Shown here in pieces: positions 42,802 through 48,206 of a DNA stretch of 48,206 bases. The notes beneath the pieces are model-generated. The model was given only the letters and a program-made list of their open reading frames with translations. It was not told the DNA's origin and did no database searches. Numbering within the stretch: the first letter of the stretch is position 1; each line of letters opens with the position of its first letter. The stretch comes from Candidatus Latescibacterota bacterium. Its GTDB lineage: Bacteria; Latescibacterota; UBA2968; GCA-2709665. Where the stretch lies: the NCBI GenBank assembly GCA_012270675.1, contig JAAXHW010000089.1:1-48206 (forward strand). Reading direction: 5' to 3'. A program made the translations under genes and the position numbers.

Positions 42802-42829
42802 TTGATTTTCTTGCGTGAAATGGTAATGT
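42802..42829 (+). promoter_or_regulatory. Candidate extended -10 promoter for adk-lipid kinase
   Basis: TTGATT (42802-42807), a 16-base spacer and TAATGT (42824-42829) preceded by TG at the extended -10 position, about 45 bases upstream of the adk start codon. Confidence 0.45.
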
Positions 42830-42875
42830 TTCGCTGTTCGCGATGTTGTGTTCAACCCTGAGCATCGGAGTGCAG

Positions 42876-43469
42876 ATGGCCTACCAGACGATTTTACTCT
42901 TTGGACCGCCCGGGTCGGGCAAGGGAACCTGGGGCGATATTCTGGGAAAGGTTCCGGGCTTTTTCCATGTGTCGACAGGCGACATGTTTCGGAAACTGGC
43001 GCCGACCAGCGAGGTGGGGCAACTCGCCCTTTCCTACATTCGCAGGGGAGAGCTGGTCCCGGACGAACATACCGTGGCCCTCTGGCGTGAATATATGCAG
43101 ACGTTGATTGCGTCTGGAGATTTTAAACCGGATGAGCAGCACCTTGTGCTGGATGGTCTGCCGCGCACCCGGGCGCAGGCCAGGATGGTGAAGGACGACC
43201 TGGAGGTTGTGCTGATTCTCTTTCTGGACTGTCCGGACCGGGACATTCTGGTCAGGCGCCTGCAGGGGCGTGCGGTGGTGGAGGGCCGGGAAGATGATGC
43301 CAGCGAGGAGGTTATTCACAACCGGTTCAGGGTTTACGAGCAGCAGACCAGGGAGATTCTGGCGCACTATCCCGAAAGGTTGACTCAGACCGTCGATGTT
43401 TCCCAGGTTCCGTACAAGATCCTGATGGATATCGGCCAGGTTCTGGTGAAACGGCTGGGTGCAGGATGA
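42876..43469 (+). CDS. Adenylate kinase-family nucleoside monophosphate kinase
   Basis: A 197-residue kinase with the P-loop FGPPGSGKGT at residues 8-17, VSTGDMFR (NMP-binding), LDGLPRTRAQA (DGFPRT equivalent with Phe to Leu) and an RLQGRAVVEGREDD segment followed by IHNRFRVYEQQT. The LID region is short and lacks the four zinc cysteines, so this is a short-form enzyme, close to adenylate kinase but possibly a UMP/CMP-type kinase. The ATG at 42876 is chosen since CGGAG lies five bases before it and the P-loop then has the normal offset; an upstream ATG at 42843 has no ribosome site. The stop overlaps the next gene's start by four bases (ATGA). Confidence 0.87.
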   Translation: MAYQTILLFGPPGSGKGTWGDILGKVPGFFHVSTGDMFRKLAPTSEVGQLALSYIRRGELVPDEHTVALWREYMQTLIASGDFKPDEQHLVLDGLPRTRAQARMVKDDLEVVLILFLDCPDRDILVRRLQGRAVVEGREDDASEEVIHNRFRVYEQQTREILAHYPERLTQTVDVSQVPYKILMDIGQVLVKRLGAG

Positions 43470-44365
43470 ACCGATTTTCGAGTATGTGTTTTATCAGGAA
43501 CCCTCTGGCGGGGAACCGACAGGGGGATGTGGAGGCCGTCATCCGGGGGATGTTGAGCGGGATGGGTATTGTATTTGAGACGGTCTGTACAGCGTATCCC
43601 GGACACGGGACGGTGCTGGCCCGGAAGGCGGCCGATGAGGGGTTCGGGCTGGTGGTGGCCGTGGGGGGAGATGGGACGCTGAACGAAGTGGGCAGGGGGC
43701 TGGTGGAACGGGAGACGGCGCTGGGTCTGCTGCCGCTGGGGTCTGGAAACGCGCTTGCCCGTGCGCTGGGCATCTCTCTTGATCCGGCGCAGGCCTGCAG
43801 GGCACTGCTCCAGGCCGATGTCCGACCGATGGATGTGGGCCGGATTGGGGATAAGATTTTTTTTTCAACGGCCGGCGTGGGGCTGGATGCGGAGGTGAGC
43901 TGGCGCTACAACAACAGGTCGGGCCGCCGCGGACTTTTGCCCTATGTGGCGCTGACTGTGGAGGCGTTCTGGTCGTATACCCCCAAAGAGGTGAAGGTTA
44001 TCCTGGATGGGGGGGCGACGGTTCAGACGCGGCCTGTGATTTTGACGGTGGCCAATACGGCACAGTACGGCAGCGGCGTGATTATTGCTCCGGGGGCCCG
44101 TCCGGACGACGGCCTGCTCGACCTGTGTGTGATCGAAGACGTGGGGCTGCTGCGGGCCCTGGGGTACATTCCCCGGCTTTTCACCGGCACGGTCGATCGG
44201 ATGTCGGGTGTACGGTTGTTCCAGACGCGGACGCTTCGGATCGTGCAGCCGGCACCCGGCCCGTTGCAGGTGGACGGAGAGGCGGTGATGGGCGATGCGA
44301 CCCTGGATGTGGAGGCGTTGCCGAAGGCGGTCCGATTCGCCATGTCCGGAAACCGTGAACCGTGA
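43466..44365 (+). CDS. Diacylglycerol/lipid kinase family protein (YegS/DgkB-like)
   Basis: A 299-residue soluble lipid kinase of the DAGK catalytic superfamily. FIRNPLAGNRQGDV opens the fold, VVAVGGDGTLNEVGRGL holds the nucleotide-binding GGDG loop, LLPLGSGNALARALG is the second conserved loop, and the C-terminal beta domain includes IIAPGARPDDGLLDLCVI and PLQVDGEAVMGD. The enzyme phosphorylates diacylglycerol or a related lipid at the membrane. It overlaps the kinase gene upstream by four bases, a coupled pair. A T9 run (43857-43865, encoding Ile-Phe-Phe) is intact in frame. Its stop codon TGA is created by the last unit of a heptamer array. Confidence 0.88.
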   Translation: MNRFSSMCFIRNPLAGNRQGDVEAVIRGMLSGMGIVFETVCTAYPGHGTVLARKAADEGFGLVVAVGGDGTLNEVGRGLVERETALGLLPLGSGNALARALGISLDPAQACRALLQADVRPMDVGRIGDKIFFSTAGVGLDAEVSWRYNNRSGRRGLLPYVALTVEAFWSYTPKEVKVILDGGATVQTRPVILTVANTAQYGSGVIIAPGARPDDGLLDLCVIEDVGLLRALGYIPRLFTGTVDRMSGVRLFQTRTLRIVQPAPGPLQVDGEAVMGDATLDVEALPKAVRFAMSGNREP

Positions 44366-44368
44366 AAC
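44348..44368 (+). repeat. Three tandem GTGAAAC-like heptamers at the end of the lipid kinase gene
   Basis: GGAAACC, GTGAACC and GTGAAAC in 7-base register encode the last residues of the kinase and supply its stop codon, as the array at 2469 does for lutC. Confidence 0.5.
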
Positions 44369-44412
44369 GGCGCCTCATTGAGCAAACCGCTTCTTACTGG
44401 TTTTTTGAGCAT

Positions 44413-45330
44413 TTATTTCCTTCCGAAGTTGTTGGCAAAGATCAGGAAATCGCTGAACCCGATGGTCCCATCCCCATCCAGATCGTACCGCGCGTCGTAC
44501 CCGTCGTCACGCCGACTCAGCCCGAACGCGCCGGCAAACAACACAAAATCGGCAAAGCCAACGGTACCGTCGCCGTCGAAGTCGGGATTTGGGGTTTGGG
44601 GAGTGGTGTACGGCGCAATATCCCACAGCAGCACGATGCCGTCCTCTGACGCCGAGGCGAGGGCGCCGCCGTCTGGCGAGAACGACAGGGAACTGACCCG
44701 ACTCCGCTGCTGCAGGGTGGCGGCGACTTCTTTTTTCACCGTGTCGACCAGCAGGATAATGCCGAAATACGACCCGACCGCGAGCAGCCTGCCGTCGGCG
44801 GAAAACACACCGGAGGTAATCTGACCTGTGACCTCATCCCGGGGAACATCTACATCCTGTTCAAAGGTGAACACTTCCTCTCTCGTTCGCGCGTCCCACA
44901 GCTTGAGGGAAGCACGATAACGAAATCCGGCGACATGATGCGATGCCGAGGCCAGCAACGCCCCGTCGGGAGAAAACAGCGCGAACCCGCCGCTCCTGCC
45001 GTACCCCAGTTCCAGGGTGGCGATATTTTCCAGTGTCGCCACGTCCCACAAATAGAGGAACCCATCCCAGGGTTTCGAAGCGAGCGTCTTGCCATCGTGC
45101 GAGAACGACACCGTCGTCGTGCCGGACGGAATAGAGGTTTGCGCGCCCGTTTCCAGGTCCCACAAAACGATCTCGTCGGACCCCCCCCGAAGCGATCGTC
45201 TTCCCGTCGGGTGAAGCGGTGAGATGCGCGATCCTGCATCCGGGCCTTGACAGGAAATCCGTCTTAAGGCGCGCCGCGACGTCCCAGAGATAGACTTCGC
45301 CGCGCGACCCCGAGGCGAGGGTTTTGCCAT
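44413..45330 (-). CDS. C-terminal part of the split WD40 protein: last WD40 blades and two dockerin-type repeats
   Basis: This frame carries genuine sequence from about 45188 to 44413; its first 45 or so codons (45330-45190) are out-of-frame reading of the upstream blade. The genuine part begins GGSDEIVLWDLETGA, continues the tenth blade seamlessly and adds blades 11-14 (for example SFSHDGKTLASKPWDG and SFSPDGGALASASEDG). It ends with two dockerin-like calcium loops, DFDGDGTVGFADFVLFAGAFG and DLDGDGTIGFSDFLIFANNFG. Dockerins bind cohesins in cellulosomes, but in many uncultured phyla such tails occur without cohesins as secretion or surface-attachment tags. On its own this piece has no start signal; it makes sense only as the end of the protein at 44861-47917. 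Confidence 0.8.
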   Translation of the reverse strand: MAKPSPRGRAAKSISGTSRRALRRISCQGPDAGSRISPLHPTGRRSLRGGSDEIVLWDLETGAQTSIPSGTTTVSFSHDGKTLASKPWDGFLYLWDVATLENIATLELGYGRSGGFALFSPDGALLASASHHVAGFRYRASLKLWDARTREEVFTFEQDVDVPRDEVTGQITSGVFSADGRLLAVGSYFGIILLVDTVKKEVAATLQQRSRVSSLSFSPDGGALASASEDGIVLLWDIAPYTTPQTPNPDFDGDGTVGFADFVLFAGAFGLSRRDDGYDARYDLDGDGTIGFSDFLIFANNFGRK

Positions 45331-47917
45331 CGCGCAATAATGTCAGGGAATAGATCTTCTCTGTGTGGCCCTCGAGCACAGCGACTTCGGCGCCCGTTGC
45401 CACGTCCCGAAGCCTGATCGTTCGACCCGAAGCCAGAGCGAAGGTCGTCCCGTCCTCCGAATACGCCACCGACGTGAACGCGCCTCCTTTGTCGAGGTCG
45501 TCGATAACGCCCTTCGACTCAACGTCCCATAGCTTGATCGAGCCATCGGTAACGCCCGCCGCAAGGATGTTGGATTGAGATGAAAACGCCACCGAGCCAA
45601 CCCCGTCCGCGTGCCCTTCGAAGGTGGTGGTATTTCTCTTTGTCGCCACGTCCCACAACTTGATCGTGCCGTCGTCCGACCCGGAGGCGAGGGTGGCGCC
45701 GTCGCGCGAGAACGCGACGGAATTGACCCTGTCGGTATGCCCTTTCAGGGTGCCGATATGCTCACGTGCCGCCACGTTCCAGAGCCTGACCGTTCTATCC
45801 CACGACCCGGAAGCAAGGGTGGCGCCATCCGGGGAAAAGGAAATGGACGCGACCGGATACGTATGCCCTTCAAGGATGGCGATCTGCGTTCCCGATGGTA
45901 CGTCCAGCAGATTGACGGTTCCATGTTTGGACCCGAAAGCGAGTATTGCGCCATCCGGGGAAAACGACATAGGGAGGGGGTCGTCCAACGATGTGGACGT
46001 GAGCTTGCCTTGACGGGTAGCGACCTTGCGCTGCGTCGCGATGTCCCACAGCGTGACGGTCTCGTTCATATTCGCCGTAGCCAGCACCGTACCGTCCGGC
46101 GAAGTGGCGACTGATTTGCCCCAGTGTTCCTGGGCGATACCAGCAGTCCGTGTGCCTGTTGCCACGTCCCAAAGCTGGACGTTGATATTTTTCCCGCCGT
46201 GGAAGTGGTTGAAGATAAGTTCCGAAAAGGCGAGGGTTCTGCCGTCGGACGAAAACGCCAGGGAATTGATCTCCTTCTCGGCGGGAAACACTGCCAGCGG
46301 CCTTGACGTTGAGACGTCGTAAACCCAGACGCCGGGTTTTTTCGCCACGGCGAGGAGTCGACCGTCCGGCGAAAATACAACCGCTCTCTCGCTCTCGCTG
46401 AGGCGGCCGGTTCCCAGGCGGGCAACCGCGCCATCGGGCAGGTGCCATTCAAGTCTGGCACCGTCCACGTTCGGGGGTGCGACGGATTGTCCGTGACTCA
46501 CCGCATAAAACGTCTCCGCTGCGAGTTCACCGACAGACACCTTGACGGCGTTTGTGCCCAGGCCGGGTCCGAGGGTAAGCGAAAGCTCGGCCCGGCCATT
46601 GGCATCGGTCTTTATGTTTTGGACCGTGAATTTTCCGCTGAGCCTCGCGTCTCCCGCGGTGACCGTAAAGACGACGGTCGCATTCGGCAGGGGATTGCCG
46701 TGCTGATCCCTCACTTCGACAACCAGGGGTTGGGTCAGCTCGGAACCGGGCGCGCCCCGCTGGTTATCACCGGAGAATATTTCGAGCGCTTGAGGACGGG
46801 ACAGCGTCGCTTCGGGCACGATGGCGGAAAGGGTAAATTCCGTATGGCTCACGTCCCCTGCCGCGTTGACGGCCAGGACAGACATTGGATGGACGGTCGG
46901 GCCGGAAAGACTCGTATAGGTTCCCCAATAATGTCTGGATGGAATCACACCGTTATAGTCAAATGCAACGACCGCCTGTCTCTCTCCGGCCAGACCACGA
47001 CACGCCTTTACCTGGTCTCTGTTACCATGGAAGAGGATAACCTCGTGAAGCCCGTCCGAATCGTTTACTTCGAGCCGTACGGCGACGGTCTCCGCGTCTT
47101 CCGGATAAGTAAGTGGAGAAACCAGTTCGATGGTGGGCGGTGGCCCTGCTTCAGAGGGGATATTCGGATTGAAATAGGGATGCGCGGTCAGGAACGCCGC
47201 ATTACACGCCGATAGTTCCGAATCCGGCAGGTATCCATACGACATGACATAGGCATGGGCGCGGAAGTCATGCTTCAACCCGAAGGTGTGACCCAATTCA
47301 TGGCTGACGATGTTGTGGTAGTTCCAGGGATCCATTTCATCGCTGGTAACCAGCGCAAGTCCGCCGACCTTTCCTATTTGAAATGCTTTGCCCCCTGCCG
47401 ATCTATCAATCACATCCGTACTGATGTCGATGACGACAACATATGTGTTTCGTGTCAGATCGAATGCCGGTTCGATTTCATCGAGCACCTTGCCGAAGGT
47501 GTCGTCGAGATAATCGCTATCGGATTTTTGCCCATCCACTCGATGCACCATCGGCGCACCCCCGGCATCGGTTTCAAAGCGGAAGGTCCCGTCCCCCTGC
47601 CCGTGCGCCTGCATGGAGACGGAGTAGAAGGTCTGGACCTCGCGGATCCTGTCTTTCATATTCTTGACCACCTCAGCGCGATAGGGCCGGTCATTCGGCA
47701 GAAAGTAGATCAGCCGCACCGTGCGCGGTTCGCCCGCCTTCAGATCCGCCGGCCGTTTGGCCGCCGGAAGGGGGTGGTCCCGGCGCCACTGCTCGTAATC
47801 AAACGGCACGCAGAAATGCACACTGTCGGCCGGCGGGGGCGACGCATGGGCAGCCAGCGGCAAGACCACAAGGCCGAGTAACACAAATAGGGAGAGTTGT
47901 AGGGCGAGAGATTTCAT
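44861..47917 (-). CDS. Secreted metzincin-type metalloprotease with Ig-like domains and WD40 propellers (frameshifted near its end)
   Basis: The signal peptide spans residues 1-25. A metalloprotease domain carries HELGHTFGLKHD with His206, Glu207, His210 and His216 and a Met-turn at YVMSYG (Met225), the metzincin pattern. An Ig-like region (about 262-345) and a Big-1/invasin-like domain (about 375-465, with VVEVRDQHGNPLPNATVVF) follow, then WD40 blades 1-10 from about residue 500, such as SFSPDGATLASGSWDRTVRLW. At residue about 910 a G8 run (45181-45188) shifts the frame and the remaining 108 residues are nonsense. With seven G instead of eight the protein would continue into the next frame for about 1168 residues in total. 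A perfect AAAGGAGG box precedes the ATG. The protein is probably exported and surface-bound. Confidence 0.85.
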   Translation of the reverse strand: MKSLALQLSLFVLLGLVVLPLAAHASPPPADSVHFCVPFDYEQWRRDHPLPAAKRPADLKAGEPRTVRLIYFLPNDRPYRAEVVKNMKDRIREVQTFYSVSMQAHGQGDGTFRFETDAGGAPMVHRVDGQKSDSDYLDDTFGKVLDEIEPAFDLTRNTYVVVIDISTDVIDRSAGGKAFQIGKVGGLALVTSDEMDPWNYHNIVSHELGHTFGLKHDFRAHAYVMSYGYLPDSELSACNAAFLTAHPYFNPNIPSEAGPPPTIELVSPLTYPEDAETVAVRLEVNDSDGLHEVILFHGNRDQVKACRGLAGERQAVVAFDYNGVIPSRHYWGTYTSLSGPTVHPMSVLAVNAAGDVSHTEFTLSAIVPEATLSRPQALEIFSGDNQRGAPGSELTQPLVVEVRDQHGNPLPNATVVFTVTAGDARLSGKFTVQNIKTDANGRAELSLTLGPGLGTNAVKVSVGELAAETFYAVSHGQSVAPPNVDGARLEWHLPDGAVARLGTGRLSESERAVVFSPDGRLLAVAKKPGVWVYDVSTSRPLAVFPAEKEINSLAFSSDGRTLAFSELIFNHFHGGKNINVQLWDVATGTRTAGIAQEHWGKSVATSPDGTVLATANMNETVTLWDIATQRKVATRQGKLTSTSLDDPLPMSFSPDGAILAFGSKHGTVNLLDVPSGTQIAILEGHTYPVASISFSPDGATLASGSWDRTVRLWNVAAREHIGTLKGHTDRVNSVAFSRDGATLASGSDDGTIKLWDVATKRNTTTFEGHADGVGSVAFSSQSNILAAGVTDGSIKLWDVESKGVIDDLDKGGAFTSVAYSEDGTTFALASGRTIRLRDVATGAEVAVLEGHTEKIYSLTLLRDGKTLASGSRGEVYLWDVAARLKTDFLSRPGCRIAHLTASPDGKTIASGGVRRDRFVGPGNGRANLYSVRHDDGVVLARWQDARFETLGWVPLFVGRGDTGKYRHPGTGVRQERRVRAVFSRRGVAGLGIASCRRISLSCFPQAVGRANERGSVHL
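45181..45188 (-). repeat. G8 homopolymer (C8 on the plus strand) at the frameshift point
   Basis: On the coding strand TCGGGGGGGGTCC interrupts blade 10. Seven G would read Ser-Gly-Gly-Ser-Asp-Glu and join both frames into a regular WD40 blade; eight give Ser-Gly-Gly-Val-Arg-Arg and loss of homology. It is a candidate slippage or phase-variation tract, or an uncorrected sequencing indel. Confidence 0.8.
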
Positions 47918-48003
47918 GGTGTTTTCCTCCTTTCAGGAATCGGTCATCCTAAGTTTTGAGGGAATGGATCGCCCGCATTGGTTTGACCATCGGAGCCTGA
48001 GGT

Positions 48004-48206
48004 TTAAGATGCGGCAACCAGTCCCTCGGCCGGGGGCTTTGGGTAAGCGGCCAGCCATTCCTCCCGCGATTCGGGTGCCAGGGGGATGAGGCTCGATACG
48101 GGGTCCATCTCGGGAATCACCTCTTTGCGCCTGGACGCGAGGGCGGCGCCTTCGCACGAAAACGCCACCGAAAGGACCGAACCCGGATGCTGAATCTCGG
48201 CGGTTC
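48004..48206 (-). CDS. C-terminal end of a second WD40-repeat protein (truncated by window edge)
   Basis: The minus strand is open from the right edge to a TAA at 48004-48006, 67 codons. It reads HPGSVLSVAFSCEGAALAS, the first half of a WD40 blade, and then leaves the repeat pattern (RRKEVIPEMDPVSSLIPLAP, ending in AEGLVAAS). It is therefore a neighbouring paralogue or related protein that stops inside or just after a blade, without dockerin repeats. It lies 86 bases upstream of the split metzincin-WD40 gene on the same strand. Its start and full domain plan are outside the window. Confidence 0.6.
   Translation of the reverse strand, partial: TAEIQHPGSVLSVAFSCEGAALASRRKEVIPEMDPVSSLIPLAPESREEWLAAYPKPPAEGLVAAS

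Noticed and set aside
43857-43865. T9 run in the lipid kinase gene as a slippage site
   Set aside because: The frame is intact across it and the encoded Ile-Phe-Phe fits the family, so there is no sign of functional frameshifting.

Overview
The window reads as a chromosomal segment of a GC-rich, Gram-negative-type bacterium from a poorly cultivated phylum. An Omp85 outer-membrane protein, a Tat component, HtrA, and secreted WD40 proteins ending in dockerin-type 'DGDGTVGF..F' repeats, together with DUF3604, DUF6785-like and LUD-domain genes, recall Latescibacterota or related marine and sponge-associated lineages. That placement is an inference from gene content; no rRNA or universal marker phylogeny is possible here. 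I see no tRNA, rRNA, CRISPR array or intact insertion sequence.

Layout. (1) 1-1553: the last 62 codons of a transposase-like gene at the left edge, then a short Omp85/BamA-like gene on the minus strand. (2) 1906-11305: a hydroxy-acid/sugar-acid catabolic island. It has lutC, a fused lutB-lutA, an SMP-30 lactonase, an LDH2-type dehydrogenase, a 2-phosphoglycerate-kinase-like protein with ATP-cones, a LarA-like (DUF2088) protein, a DapA-like aldolase/lyase and an HpcH/HpaI aldolase. A strong bidirectional terminator (9406-9440) separates its plus and minus halves. (3) 11335-23822, minus strand: a small helical protein, a queuosine-salvage (Qng1/DUF2419) protein, an AAC(3)-like acetyltransferase, a flavin reductase, a SpeD-SpeE fusion for polyamine synthesis, a 1518-residue fusion of a degenerate M28 peptidase with an FtsX permease, a DUF6785-like membrane protein, a TPR protein and a voltage-gated-type K+ channel. 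(4) 23903-30406, minus: a MATE exporter, a TIGR04282-type glycosyltransferase, a DUF3604 protein, an internally deleted alpha/beta hydrolase and a DegT/StrS aminotransferase. (5) 30381-36660, minus: a tightly packed housekeeping block, read as truA, htrA, pssA, DUF4321, tatA, gatA, gatB. A decayed ecfT remnant lies just upstream of truA. (6) 37267-44365: comEC, a 1.16-kb palindrome-rich non-coding stretch, an HNH endonuclease, an HD phosphohydrolase, and overlapping adk and lipid-kinase genes. (7) 44413-48206: a secreted metzincin / double seven-bladed WD40 / dockerin protein split by one base in a G8 tract, then the tail of a second WD40 gene running off the right edge.

How the genes may work together. 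The catabolic island can be read as lactone opening (SMP-30), epimerisation or dehydrogenation of 2-hydroxy acids (LarA-like, LDH2), retro-aldol cleavage of 2-keto-3-deoxy acids to pyruvate plus an aldehyde (DapA-like, HpaI), and lactate oxidation by the LUD proteins. The exact substrates cannot be told from sequence. The least ordinary items are: the M28-FtsX fusion with nearly all zinc ligands replaced; the SpeD-SpeE fusion with an altered acceptor-site residue; the G8-interrupted 14-blade protein; the palindrome cluster at 40110-40640; dispersed GTGAAAC heptamer arrays; and two decayed genes (ecfT, hydrolase) that record gene loss.
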